A stretch of 49,551 bases of DNA from UBA3537 sp038138145. GTDB lineage: Bacteria; Bacteroidota; Bacteroidia; Flavobacteriales; Flavobacteriaceae. Below are positions 41,669-49,551 of the stretch, piece by piece. The notes under the pieces were generated by a model, which did no database searches, was not told the origin of the DNA, and was given only the letters and a program-made list of their open reading frames with translations. The stretch's first letter is position 1. Every line of letters starts with the position of its first letter. The position numbers were made by a program, and so were the translations under genes. The stretch lies in contig JAYQDD010000010.1 in the NCBI GenBank assembly GCA_038138145.1, positions 1 through 49,551 on the forward strand. Reading direction: 5' to 3'.

Positions 41669-42886
41669 TTACAGCACCTCTGCGACCACAAAAGTACTTC
41701 CCCCAACAAAAATCAAATCTTGTGGTCTCGCGTGTTGTTTTGCGCTATTAAAGGCCTCATTTACAGAAGAATAGGTTTGCCCTTGATAGCCTTTTGCTTT
41801 GAAGATTTGCGCTAATGTATCGACCTTCATCCCACGTTCCAGAGCAGGAGAACAAAAATAATAAACAGCATACTTTGGAAACAAATATACCAAGTCCTCA
41901 ACAGCTTTGTCACGAACCATGCCTAAGACAATGTGTAAGGTTTTATAGGGCTCTTTTTGAAGTTGATTTAATACCAAAGTCAATCCCTCTTTATTGTGCG
42001 CCGTATCACATATAACTTTGGGGTTTTTAGAAAGGACTTCCCAACGTCCACGCAGACCAGTACTTGATTGAACCTTCATCAACCCTTTTTTGATCTGGCG
42101 CTCATCAACAATATATCCCTTTGATTTTAGAACCGATAGAGTTTGTACTGCTGTTTTTATATTTTTCTGTTGGTATTCGCCCAACAAACTGCATGGGAAT
42201 ACTTGGTGTTCAGTTGCATCAGCAAAATATAAATTGGCATTTACGGTCTTTGCTTTCTCTTTGAAAATAGATTGAATTTCATCTTGAGTCTCACCAATAA
42301 TTGCTGGAACATTTTCTTTGATGATTCCCGCTTTTTCAGTAGCAATTTCCTGCAAAGTATCCCCCAAAAATTGGGTGTGGTCCAAACCAATATTGGTGAT
42401 GACAGACACCTCTGGCGTAATGATATTTGTGGAATCCAAACGACCACCAAGCCCAACTTCGACAACAGCAATGTCTACGTTTTCTTTTTCAAAATAGCTA
42501 AAAGCCATACCAACGGTCATTTCAAAAAATGAAAGTTGATGATGTTCTAAAAATGATTTTTGCTCGTGTATAAAATCAATCACAAAATTTTCAGGAATCT
42601 TTGCGCCATTAATTTTAATGCGTTCGCGAAAATCTTTTAAATGTGGTGAAGTATATAAACCCACTTTATATCCAGCTTCTTGAAGCACTGCGGCCAATAT
42701 ATGTGCTGTAGACCCCTTGCCGTTGGTTCCACCAACATGTATAGATTTAAATTTGGTTTCGGGGTGCCCCAAATGCGCTGCAAATAGTTCTGTGCGACTC
42801 AAATCTTTTTTGTAAGCTACTCCACCCTGTTGTTGGTACATGGGTAATCTGGAAAACATCCACGCTGTAACTTCTTCGTATTTCAT
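41669..42886 (-). CDS. folC: Bifunctional folylpolyglutamate synthase/dihydrofolate synthase
   Basis: 405 residues from ATG at 42886, 1 base after the TonB-like stop; an in-frame TTG at 42910 would overlap that gene and is rejected. It adds glutamate to dihydropteroate and to folates. A Mur-ligase-type enzyme: the P-loop GGTNGKGSTAH is at 52-62, LYTSPHLKDFRERI follows, then EVGLGGRLDSTN and the C-terminal DTAHNKEGL. Slightly short of E. coli FolC (about 420) but complete. Last protein gene of the anmK-nhaD-exbB-exbD-tonB-like-folC run. Confidence 0.95.
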   Translation of the reverse strand: MKYEEVTAWMFSRLPMYQQQGGVAYKKDLSRTELFAAHLGHPETKFKSIHVGGTNGKGSTAHILAAVLQEAGYKVGLYTSPHLKDFRERIKINGAKIPENFVIDFIHEQKSFLEHHQLSFFEMTVGMAFSYFEKENVDIAVVEVGLGGRLDSTNIITPEVSVITNIGLDHTQFLGDTLQEIATEKAGIIKENVPAIIGETQDEIQSIFKEKAKTVNANLYFADATEHQVFPCSLLGEYQQKNIKTAVQTLSVLKSKGYIVDERQIKKGLMKVQSSTGLRGRWEVLSKNPKVICDTAHNKEGLTLVLNQLQKEPYKTLHIVLGMVRDKAVEDLVYLFPKYAVYYFCSPALERGMKVDTLAQIFKAKGYQGQTYSSVNEAFNSAKQHARPQDLIFVGGSTFVVAEVL

Positions 42887-42887
42887 T

Positions 42888-43730
42888 TTATTGACGGACA
42901 CTAAACTCAACTATTACAAAACCGATTTGCTTAAAAGGGGCTTTGGGATCAGCAGGCCATTTATGCGTCAAAGCAGTTTTCTTGGCCGCTTCGTAAAGAC
43001 AAATATCTCCTGTGGTACCCCGTTTTCCAGCAATTGCGTTGGTGACCACTCCACTTTGATTGACGTGAATCTCGACCACCACACGCCCTTCTTCATCACA
43101 ATCGGGGATAAATGTAGATTTTGTGGGCGTTCCACGGCCATTCAAACCATAACCTACACCACCATTACCATTGCCTGGACTTCCAAAATAACTTGGTGCA
43201 TAGGGATCGCCATTGAGCTGACCTTTATCGCCAACAACATCATCGTTACCTTCTGATCCAGATGTAGTTCCAGTATCGGCTCCAATGCCTCCCATCAACT
43301 CATCCAGTGCTTTTTTCTTGCGCTCTTTGGCTTCATTTTCTTTTCGGATACGTTCGGCTTCTGCCTTAGCTTTTGCTTCTTGTTCTGCTTGTTTTTTGGC
43401 AGCCTCTTGTTGGGCTTTCTTTAAAGCGATTTCAGCTTCATCTTCAGCTGTTAAAACTTCTTCCGTATTGCTCGATTTGGGCTCTGAAACAGCTGGGGTT
43501 TCAGTTTTAGTGGGTTCAGGAATATCTTCAATATTTGTGGTTGTTGGCGTTTTAGGTTGATTGTTTCCACTACCAAAATCTGTTGTCCCAAAATTAACTG
43601 CTACACCATATTCTTCTGGGGGATCCAGATAGGGTGGGCCTACAACAAAAAGCAATAGAATCAAAAGAAGGGCAATCAGCGCCGTAAGCCGAGCCGCATG
43701 GCGTTCTTGTTTGGTTCTAAAGTATCTCAT
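42888..43730 (-). CDS. TonB-like energy transducer
   Basis: 280 residues from ATG at 43730, 1 base after exbD; the in-frame TTG at 43781 lies inside exbD and is rejected. A single inner-membrane span (about 13-31) is followed by a Pro/Thr linker, a charged Ala/Glu/Lys coiled-coil segment (about 95-140, TolA-like), a Gly-rich stretch and a C-terminal TonB/TolA-type domain (VVVEIHVNQSGVV... ending in FVIVEFSVRQ). With ExbB/ExbD it should carry proton-motive energy to outer-membrane receptors, or, if TolA-like, maintain envelope integrity. The coiled coil leaves both readings open. Confidence 0.85.
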   Translation of the reverse strand: MRYFRTKQERHAARLTALIALLLILLLFVVGPPYLDPPEEYGVAVNFGTTDFGSGNNQPKTPTTTNIEDIPEPTKTETPAVSEPKSSNTEEVLTAEDEAEIALKKAQQEAAKKQAEQEAKAKAEAERIRKENEAKERKKKALDELMGGIGADTGTTSGSEGNDDVVGDKGQLNGDPYAPSYFGSPGNGNGGVGYGLNGRGTPTKSTFIPDCDEEGRVVVEIHVNQSGVVTNAIAGKRGTTGDICLYEAAKKTALTHKWPADPKAPFKQIGFVIVEFSVRQ

Positions 43731-43731
43731 T

Positions 43732-44124
43732 TTAATTGGGTTTAACCGCCAAAATGACTTTGAATTTATTACGATTGGCAATGTCCATCACCTGAACAAC
43801 ATGTTCAACAGGTACCGATTTTTCGGCACGTAAAACAATGGTTGGAGACTGTTCTTCTTGAAGTAAGTTGATGAGTTCTGATTCTAATTCAGGGGTATTG
43901 ATTTGTTTTTGATCGATGTAATAGGTCAAATCTTCTTTTATGCTTACAGCAATAGATTTTTTATTTTCAGTTTTTCCACTGGCTTTTGGCAATAAAATAT
44001 CGATAGCATTGGTGGTCACCAAAGTTGATGCGAGCATAAAGAAAATGAGCAACAAAAAGACAATATCCGTCATGGAGGACATATTAAATTCTGGAGTGAC
44101 CTTATTTCTTCCGCGAATATTCAT
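43732..44124 (-). CDS. exbD: Biopolymer transport protein ExbD/TolR
   Basis: 130 residues with one N-terminal membrane span (about 17-36, MTDIVFLLLIFFMLAST) that carries the conserved Asp (Asp19) involved in proton use. A periplasmic domain follows (IVLRAEKSVPVEHVVQVMD). Partner of ExbB: the exbB stop and the exbD start share one base (TAATG), and the TonB-like gene follows after 1 base. TolR is the alternative name; the distinction depends on the partner receptor. Confidence 0.94.
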   Translation of the reverse strand: MNIRGRNKVTPEFNMSSMTDIVFLLLIFFMLASTLVTTNAIDILLPKASGKTENKKSIAVSIKEDLTYYIDQKQINTPELESELINLLQEEQSPTIVLRAEKSVPVEHVVQVMDIANRNKFKVILAVKPN

Positions 44125-44837
44125 TAGTTAGCGGGCTCATTAAGTAAATCCAAGAATTCTACAGAATTAGCTTCCATTTTGTACACCACTTTGTTGGTAC
44201 GGCTCACCAAGTGGTTGTAAGCGATGTAGGCCACAATACCGACAAGAAGTCCAGCAACGGTAGTTGTCATAGCAGTATATAGTCCGTCGGCCAAAAGCTT
44301 AATGTCTATTTGACCACCAGAATTGGCAATTTCAAAGATAGAAAGGATCATTCCAATGACTGTCCCCAAAAAACCAATCATAGGTGCGGCGCCTGAAATG
44401 GTTGCCAAAATACTAACATTTTTTTCTAGCGTATAGACTTCTAATTTTCCCGTATTTTCAATAGCTGAATTGATATCTGCCAATGGGCGTCCAATGCGTG
44501 AAATCCCTTTTTGAATCAAACGAGAAACTGGTGAATTTTCTTGTGCACATAAAAGCTTTGCGGCTTCAATTTTACCATTGCTCACATGATCTTTGATTTC
44601 ATTCATAAAATTAGGATCGACTTTAGAAGCTGATTTGATGGTAAAAAGACGCTCAAAATAGATGTAAAGTGCTACAAGCAGAAGCACAAAAAGCAATGCA
44701 ATAATCAATTGCCCAGCCGTACCACCACTTTTTATCAATTCAATGATGGATAATGTTTTTTCAACGGACTCGTTCTCTGTTAAAGGAATTGATTGGGTTT
44801 GTAGCAGACTCAAATTCATAACGATTTTTATGTTCAT
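44124..44837 (-). CDS. exbB: MotA/TolQ/ExbB proton channel protein
   Basis: 237 residues with three membrane spans: about 40-60, 140-165 and 185-210. The family core is ATISGAAPMIGFLGTVIGMILSIF followed by LADGLYTAMTTTVAGLLVGIVAYIAYN. It forms the proton channel energising TonB-type transport. The ATG at 44837 is used; a second ATG at 44819 is also possible. Its stop overlaps the exbD start by 1 base. It is 38 bases downstream of nhaD with no terminator or clear promoter between, so it may be read from nhaD. Confidence 0.95.
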   Translation of the reverse strand: MNIKIVMNLSLLQTQSIPLTENESVEKTLSIIELIKSGGTAGQLIIALLFVLLLVALYIYFERLFTIKSASKVDPNFMNEIKDHVSNGKIEAAKLLCAQENSPVSRLIQKGISRIGRPLADINSAIENTGKLEVYTLEKNVSILATISGAAPMIGFLGTVIGMILSIFEIANSGGQIDIKLLADGLYTAMTTTVAGLLVGIVAYIAYNHLVSRTNKVVYKMEANSVEFLDLLNEPAN

Positions 44838-44875
44838 TTTTTAAGTTAAACGTTATCCTTCAAGAAAACGTATAT

Positions 44876-46252
44876 TTAGAACAAGGTTCTTGTAAAGAAA
44901 AAGACCAGAGCTCCTGCAATAAAACCAACAAAAGCGAGCCAAGATATTTTTTTCAAATACCAGAAAAAATTAATTTTTTCCATCCCCATAGCCACTACAC
45001 CTGCTGCAGATCCAATGATGAGCATACTACCACCAGTACCCGCAGAATAGGCAATAAAATGCCACAAAATATTATCGGTGGGTTCAGAAAACATTCCGAG
45101 TGAAGCGGCGACTAAGGGTACATTGTCAATAACTGCTGATCCAACCCCAAGAAGTAAAACTACTAAATCGGAAACTTGAGTACCGGCGACTTCGGTACCA
45201 ATATGTGGTGTAGCTTCTTTGAGCCATTCGGCAAAACCAAACAAAACTCCAAGAGATTCAAGAGCCGCTACGGCCATCAAAATTCCTAAGAAAAATAAGA
45301 TGCTTGGCAATTCTATTTTAGTTAATGAATGGTGTACAGGACTGGTATGCCCTTCTTTGTCTAAAGCACCCAAACTAAATTTTGAAGAACTGTAAATTTC
45401 CGCAAAAATAGCCACTACGCCCAACGCAAACATCATTCCGACATAAGGCGGTAAATGTGTCACCATTTTGAATATAGGAACAAAAATAATTGCTGCTAGA
45501 CCTAGATAAAGCATGAGTCTGCTAAAACGCCCTACGGGTTCATCATGGTTTTCATCAACTTCCAAACTGCCTTTGAAAACAGAGAGTCGAGAGGCCAAAA
45601 ATGTTGGCACCAACATACACGCCAACGATGGTAGAAGCAAATAAACAAACAGATTTATTGTCGATACTTTATCGGCAATCCAAAGCATTGTGGTAGTCAC
45701 ATCGCCTATGGGTGAAAACGCTCCACCAGCATTGGCCGCAATCACAATAAGGCCTGCAAACCAAAGGCGGATGTTTTTGTCTTTTACTAATTTCTGAAGC
45801 AACGAAATCAACACAATCGTTGCGGTAAGGTTGTCAATAATTGCAGATAAAACAAAAGCAAGAACACAAAAAATCCATAGCAATTGTGTTTTCTTTTTTG
45901 TTTTTATAAAGCTTTTAATCGTTGCAAAACCATTGAAATAGGCAATGATTTCAACGATGGTCATCGCACCCAATAAAAAGACCAGAATTTCTGCAGTTTT
46001 ACCCAAATGATGAAGCAAGGTTTCTTCAAGAAGGTGCATTTTACCATCATGAGAGAGGGTATCAAAATTATCCAATAGGGCATGTTTTGCAGAATCAAAC
46101 CATGTATTAAAATCGTCAATACCGAGTGAAATTAAAGCCCAACTGATGGCCATCATCACGAGTGCTGGAACAAGTTTATCAATTTTTAAGCTATGCTCTA
46201 GGGTGATAGCTAAATAACCAGCAATAAATACAAGAATGATGATGTTTTCCAT
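44876..46252 (-). CDS. nhaD: Sodium/proton antiporter NhaD
   Basis: 458 residues with about 12 hydrophobic spans; an inner-membrane ion-transporter-superfamily Na+/H+ antiporter. Family marks are LSAIIDNLTATIVLISLL, NAGGAFSPIGDVTTTMLW and GVGSAVIDNVPLVAASLGMF, with Asp residues within spans. It suggests sodium exposure such as sea water. A TATATTTG box at 46319-46312 is its likely promoter, 85 bases after anmK. exbB begins 38 bases downstream. Confidence 0.93.
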   Translation of the reverse strand: MENIIILVFIAGYLAITLEHSLKIDKLVPALVMMAISWALISLGIDDFNTWFDSAKHALLDNFDTLSHDGKMHLLEETLLHHLGKTAEILVFLLGAMTIVEIIAYFNGFATIKSFIKTKKKTQLLWIFCVLAFVLSAIIDNLTATIVLISLLQKLVKDKNIRLWFAGLIVIAANAGGAFSPIGDVTTTMLWIADKVSTINLFVYLLLPSLACMLVPTFLASRLSVFKGSLEVDENHDEPVGRFSRLMLYLGLAAIIFVPIFKMVTHLPPYVGMMFALGVVAIFAEIYSSSKFSLGALDKEGHTSPVHHSLTKIELPSILFFLGILMAVAALESLGVLFGFAEWLKEATPHIGTEVAGTQVSDLVVLLLGVGSAVIDNVPLVAASLGMFSEPTDNILWHFIAYSAGTGGSMLIIGSAAGVVAMGMEKINFFWYLKKISWLAFVGFIAGALVFFFTRTLF

Positions 46253-46311
46253 AGAATTAAATTAGAGAAATATCTTAACTAAATTAAAGTGGTTTTTTTT
46301 GTTGATGCTCA

Positions 46312-46319
46312 CAAATATA
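46312..46319 (-). promoter_or_regulatory. -7 box of nhaD
   Basis: TATATTTG on the minus strand, 59 bases before the nhaD ATG, in the 85-base gap following anmK. No clear -33 was seen. Confidence 0.45.
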
Positions 46320-46337
46320 ATAAAACATTTTAGGCAT

Positions 46338-47411
46338 TTAATAGATAGACGGAAAATAAATTTTACCACTGCTGTGGTCTTGCTCTGCTCCTGTTACACT
46401 CTGCAAACAATTCACCTCATTACGCAATTTTAAAACGCCGAGAAATGCAAAAATTAAGGCCTCTTTAAAATGAATCAAATCAGAGTCAGCATTCTTTATT
46501 TCAGACCCCAAAAGTTCTTCAATACGCATCATCAAAAAAGTGTTGAGTGCGCCACCACCAGTAAAAAGGCCATAACTCAAATTGTAATAACGCAGGACAT
46601 CAACAATTTGTATAGCTGTATGTTCCAAAAGGGTTCTTAGTACTGAATTGGTATCTAAATCAAAAGACGCTATGAGGGGAAAGATTGTATTTTGTACCCA
46701 CTCCAAGCCAAGAGATTTTGGTGGTCGCCTCTGGTAAAAATCAAGTGTGTTGAGTGCTTCCAAAAGCGGCAAATGCAAAGTTCCCTGTTTGGCCAATGCG
46801 CCTCCTTTGTCAAAGGGCAAACCCAGTGTTTGTACATAATGATTTAAAGTAATATTGGCAGGGCAAACATCAAAAGCCAAACGTTGATTGTTGTACTGAA
46901 AAGAAATATTGGCAAAGCCGCCCAGATTTAAACAAAAGTCGTATTGCGCAAACAAAAGTTCATCACCAATAGGGACCAATGGGGCACCCTGCCCACCCAA
47001 AGCCACATCTTGCACGCGAAAATCACAAACCACTGTTTGTTGAAGCTGTTGAGCTAATTCGAGTGAATTTCCAATTTGCAAGGTTATTCCTTTTTCGGGT
47101 TGATGAAAAACGGTATGCCCATGACTACTCACGGCATCTAAATTTGAAATCTGATGCTTTTGAATAAAGGTATTGATACAACTGCCCAAATAATGTGTAT
47201 ATTCGCTATTGAGATGATTCAATTGATCTGGGCTGAGGGTTATTGCAGATTTTAATTTGGCATACATATCGGCAGAATAAGCTACCGTTCCTGCTGCCAA
47301 AATTTTAAATTCCCAATGCGCTTTTTTAGTAAACCTTACCCAACAAAAATCGATCCCATCCAAAGAAGTTCCGGACATTACACCAACAATATTATATATT
47401 TTTTTTGTCAT
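46338..47411 (-). CDS. anmK: Anhydro-N-acetylmuramic acid kinase
   Basis: 357 residues. It hydrolyses and phosphorylates 1,6-anhydro-MurNAc to MurNAc-6-phosphate in cell-wall recycling. Family landmarks: VMSGTSLDGID at 11-21, ASSHGHTVFHQPE-like segment, VALGGQGAPLVPIGD, LNLGGFANIS and FTGGGALNTFLM. Shorter than E. coli AnmK (369) but intact. It is divergent from the acyl-CoA dehydrogenase gene and lies upstream of nhaD. Confidence 0.95.
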   Translation of the reverse strand: MTKKIYNIVGVMSGTSLDGIDFCWVRFTKKAHWEFKILAAGTVAYSADMYAKLKSAITLSPDQLNHLNSEYTHYLGSCINTFIQKHQISNLDAVSSHGHTVFHQPEKGITLQIGNSLELAQQLQQTVVCDFRVQDVALGGQGAPLVPIGDELLFAQYDFCLNLGGFANISFQYNNQRLAFDVCPANITLNHYVQTLGLPFDKGGALAKQGTLHLPLLEALNTLDFYQRRPPKSLGLEWVQNTIFPLIASFDLDTNSVLRTLLEHTAIQIVDVLRYYNLSYGLFTGGGALNTFLMMRIEELLGSEIKNADSDLIHFKEALIFAFLGVLKLRNEVNCLQSVTGAEQDHSSGKIYFPSIY

Positions 47412-47434
47412 ATTATTAAAAAAAAGATTGCCTA

Positions 47435-47465
47435 TTGAGAATATTCTAATAATAGACTATATTTG
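47435..47465 (+). promoter_or_regulatory. Promoter of the acyl-CoA dehydrogenase gene
   Basis: TTG (47435-47437), 20 bases, TATATTTG (47458-47465), 36 bases before the ATG at 47502. Confidence 0.6.
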
Positions 47466-47501
47466 TAGGACATATTTACGAATACTTTAATTTTTAATTA
47501 A

Positions 47502-48644
47502 ATGCATTTTAAGCTTTCCGAAGAACAAATCATGGTGCGCGATGCAGCACGCGAATTTGCCCAAACCGAACTCCTCTCTGGCGTTATCGAACGTGACGAG
47601 TTGCAACAATTCCCAGACAATTTAGTGAAAAAAATGGGAGCATTGGGATTTATGGGCATCATGGTAAGTCCAGAATATGGTGGTAGTGGTATGGACACCA
47701 TTTCCTATGTCCTCATTATGGAGGAACTATCCAAAATTGATGCATCGGCAAGTGTGATGGTTTCAGTCAATAATTCTCTTGTTTGCTATGGTATAGAGGC
47801 CTACGGCACCCAAGAGCAAAAAGAAAAATACCTACCAAAATTGGCTACAGGTGAATGGATTGGTGCATTTTGTTTAAGTGAACCTGAAGCGGGTAGCGAT
47901 GCGACTTCACAAAGCACCACCGCCATTGACAAAGGGGATTACTATTTGCTTAACGGTACCAAAAACTGGATTACTAACGGAGGACGAGCACAAGTCTATT
48001 TGGTGATTGCGCAAACAGACCGCACCAAAGGCCACAAAGGGATTAATGCATTTATTGTAGAACGCGACACCCCCGGATTTGAAATTGGCCCTAAAGAAAA
48101 TAAACTTGGTATTCGTGGAAGTGACACCCATACACTGCAATTTAATGATGTCAAAATTCCCAAAGAAAACCGTATTGGTGCGGATGGATTTGGGTTCAAA
48201 TTTGCGATGAAAACATTATCAGGGGGACGTATTGGGATCGCTGCTCAAGCACTCGGTATAGCCGCTGGGGCCTATGAATTGTCTTTAAAATATTCTAAAG
48301 AACGAAAAGCATTTGGCACAGAAATAAGCAACCATCAAGCCATTGCCTTTAAATTGGCCGAAATGGCCACCGATATTGAAGCTGCACGGCTTTTAGTCTA
48401 CAAATCGGCATTGGACAAAGATCAGGGCAATAATTACGACACTTCTAGCGCTATGGCAAAATTGTACGCCTCCAAAGTAGCCATGCAACACACCGTTGAG
48501 GCCGTTCAAATTCATGGGGGGAATGGTTTTGTAAAAGATTATCATGTAGAACGCTTGATGCGCGATGCCAAAATCACACAAATTTATGAGGGGACTTCTG
48601 AAATTCAAAAAATCGTGATTTCCAGAGCCGTTCTAAAAGACTAA
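47502..48644 (+). CDS. Acyl-CoA dehydrogenase
   Basis: 380 residues, the normal length of a short/medium-chain acyl-CoA dehydrogenase, an FAD enzyme of beta-oxidation or branched amino-acid breakdown. The domains are N-terminal helical (1-120), central beta with CLSEPEAGSDATS and GTKNWITNGGRA, and C-terminal helical with SKERKAFG and QIHGGNGFVKDYHVERLMRDAKI. The catalytic base is Glu363 in YEGTSEIQ. It most resembles butyryl-CoA-type enzymes; the chain-length preference is not certain. It is divergent from anmK with its own promoter, 37 bases before the glycosyltransferase gene. Confidence 0.95.
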   Translation: MHFKLSEEQIMVRDAAREFAQTELLSGVIERDELQQFPDNLVKKMGALGFMGIMVSPEYGGSGMDTISYVLIMEELSKIDASASVMVSVNNSLVCYGIEAYGTQEQKEKYLPKLATGEWIGAFCLSEPEAGSDATSQSTTAIDKGDYYLLNGTKNWITNGGRAQVYLVIAQTDRTKGHKGINAFIVERDTPGFEIGPKENKLGIRGSDTHTLQFNDVKIPKENRIGADGFGFKFAMKTLSGGRIGIAAQALGIAAGAYELSLKYSKERKAFGTEISNHQAIAFKLAEMATDIEAARLLVYKSALDKDQGNNYDTSSAMAKLYASKVAMQHTVEAVQIHGGNGFVKDYHVERLMRDAKITQIYEGTSEIQKIVISRAVLKD

Positions 48645-48664
48645 TTCGTCCAAAAAATTTAACT

Positions 48665-48672
48665 TAATTTTG
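48665..48672 (+). promoter_or_regulatory. -7 box of the glycosyltransferase gene
   Basis: TAATTTTG, 9 bases before the ATG at 48682, again implying a very short or absent leader. No clear -33. Confidence 0.4.
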
Positions 48673-48681
48673 TGCGCATAA

Positions 48682-49464
48682 ATGATTACTTCAATGCGTA
48701 CATGGTCTTCAGATTTTGGTCTACTTTCACTGGTAATTCCTTTGTACAACGAAGCACAAAATGTAGCTCCACTTGTGGTGGCAATAGACCATGCGCTAAA
48801 AGAATTTACGTACGAACTTATTTTGGTCGATGATGGTTCAACTGATGATACTTTCAAAGAACTACAACAATTACCCCACCCCAATTGTATTCGAATTCAA
48901 CTCGATAAAAACTATGGGCAAAGTGTGGCGTTGGCCGCAGGGATAGACCATGCACAAGGCGAGTACATCATCACTTTGGATGGTGATTTGCAAAACGACC
49001 CCAACGATATCCCGATGATGCTACAAAAAGCCAAAAATGAACATTGGGACGTTGTGGCTGGTATACGTACAAACAGAAAAGATTCACTAATCAAAACTAT
49101 ACCCTCAAAAATTGCAAATTATATCATAAGATACGCTACAAAACTGGATTTAAAAGATTATGGTTGCGCCTTAAAAGTTTTCACTAAAACTACGGCCAAA
49201 AACTTGAAGTTATATGGGGGTATGCACCGCTTTATTCTACTCTTAGCACACCTGAATGGCGCTCGTATCACGCAAGTGGAAGTACACCATAACGCCAGAA
49301 CATTGGGGGTTTCTAAATATGGTCTAGGGCGTACGTTTAATGTGATAAAAGATTTGATGGTGCTATTGACTGTACAAAACTCTAAAAAGAAATCCTTATC
49401 CGCTTTTGGACGATGGATTTTGCGTAAACACATTTCATATAAAAATAAAGCATATAATTCATAG
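48682..49464 (+). CDS. Family 2 glycosyltransferase, DPM1/GtrB-like catalytic domain
   Basis: 260 residues. A GT-A fold enzyme likely to transfer a sugar to polyprenyl phosphate. It carries SLVIPLYNEAQNVAPLV, VDDGSTDDT and the DGDLQNDP metal-binding motif (DxD-type). The GtrB-type segment DYGCALKVFTKTTAKNLKLY and GGMHRFI follow, with VSKYGLGRTFNVIKDL near the end. The usual two C-terminal membrane spans of GtrB proteins are absent; the chain ends with a basic tail. A second ATG at 48694 is possible. A promoter-like box lies upstream. Its sugar and acceptor are unknown. Confidence 0.88.
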   Translation: MITSMRTWSSDFGLLSLVIPLYNEAQNVAPLVVAIDHALKEFTYELILVDDGSTDDTFKELQQLPHPNCIRIQLDKNYGQSVALAAGIDHAQGEYIITLDGDLQNDPNDIPMMLQKAKNEHWDVVAGIRTNRKDSLIKTIPSKIANYIIRYATKLDLKDYGCALKVFTKTTAKNLKLYGGMHRFILLLAHLNGARITQVEVHHNARTLGVSKYGLGRTFNVIKDLMVLLTVQNSKKKSLSAFGRWILRKHISYKNKAYNS

Positions 49465-49501
49465 TATTACTATTATTTTCTATCCATTATTTACATCAAA
49501 A

Positions 49502-49526
49502 AAACCCCCACGTATTGTGAGGGTTT
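49502..49526 (-). terminator. Terminator of an rRNA operon
   Basis: On the minus strand AAACCCTCAC/GTGGGGGTTT (one mismatch) with a 5-base loop, followed by more Ts. It lies just beyond the 5S-like sequence, so it ends the rRNA transcript; it may also stop the glycosyltransferase transcript. Confidence 0.75.
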
Positions 49527-49536
49527 AATTAAAAAA

Positions 49537-49551
49537 GGCGGTGACCTACTC
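49537..49551 (-). rRNA. 3' end of 5S rRNA, partial
   Basis: On the minus strand the last 15 bases read GAGTAGGTCACCGCC, matching the conserved 3' end of bacterial 5S rRNA (GAGAGTAGGTCGCCGCC type). Only 15 bases are visible; the gene and presumably the 23S and 16S genes extend beyond the right edge. A terminator follows on the same strand. Confidence 0.75.

Noticed and set aside
42887..43781. TTG starts for folC (42910) and the TonB-like gene (43781)
   Set aside because: Each would overlap the upstream gene by 23 or 50 bases, while an ATG 1 base after that gene's stop matches conserved lengths.
1..49551. CRISPR arrays, insertion sequences, integrases, prophage genes, riboswitches
   Set aside because: None was found: no regularly spaced repeats, no transposase- or phage-type proteins, and no leader resembling a known riboswitch.

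Overview
The window is a low-GC, tightly packed bacterial chromosome segment whose content points to the family Flavobacteriaceae (Bacteroidota). Three lines of evidence support this. It carries type IX secretion and gliding genes (gldJ, porU, porV). SecD and SecF are fused, and the gene order gyrB - DUF6588-like - mdh - secDF is, from memory, a familiar one in that family. Promoters read TAnnTTTG (-7), often with TTG about 16-20 bases upstream, instead of a sigma-70 TATAAT. I found no insertion sequence, prophage, CRISPR array or recognisable defence locus. Nearly everything is core genome, and I see no clear case for a wholly new system.

Layout. 1-3604 (minus): a small secreted protein of unknown function followed by a very large secreted M43-type metalloprotease that runs off the left edge. 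3840-7149 (plus): folE-cysS-yidD-lgt. 7216-17137 (minus): secDF, mdh, a DUF6588-like beta-barrel protein, gyrB, asnB and queE. 17212-21297 (plus): HerA-like ATPase, lipoprotein, alpha/beta hydrolase, rluF-like pseudouridine synthase, VOC protein. 21307-25100 (minus): folD, ffh, a short-chain dehydrogenase and a TIGR02206-like membrane protein. tRNA-Val(GAC) lies at 25196-25270. 25320-30030 (minus): a small barrel-like protein coupled to an acidic lipoprotein, then murF and gldJ. 30240-38964 (plus): porU, porV, cdd, pdhA, pdhC and a small membrane protein. 38981-39511 (minus) is an NTF2-like lipoprotein and 39645-41474 (plus) a large lipoprotein. 41533-47411 (minus): tRNA-Val(TAC), folC, a TonB-like protein, exbD, exbB, nhaD and anmK. 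47502-49464 (plus): an acyl-CoA dehydrogenase and a GT2 glycosyltransferase. The last 15 bases match the 3' end of a 5S rRNA on the minus strand, so an rRNA operon probably begins just outside the window.

How the genes connect. gldJ, porU and porV belong to the type IX secretion/gliding apparatus, and the metalloprotease at the left edge is a plausible cargo of it. SecDF, Ffh, YidD and Lgt support membrane insertion, Sec export and lipoprotein maturation, which supply the many SPII lipoproteins seen here. FolE, FolD and FolC are three steps of folate metabolism, and FolE also feeds the pathway that QueE serves. MurF and AnmK act in peptidoglycan synthesis and recycling. ExbB/ExbD/TonB-like energise outer-membrane uptake, and NhaD suggests life with sodium, for example a marine habitat.

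The points most worth a second look are: the two-gene secreted protease locus; -7 boxes that abut start codons, implying leaderless mRNAs; a porV promoter lying across the end of porU; interleaved divergent promoters at tRNA-Val(GAC); helically phased direct repeats in the asnB leader; the lipoprotein/beta-barrel pair at 25320-26952; and a lipoprotein with a domain resembling animal FAM171 ectodomains.
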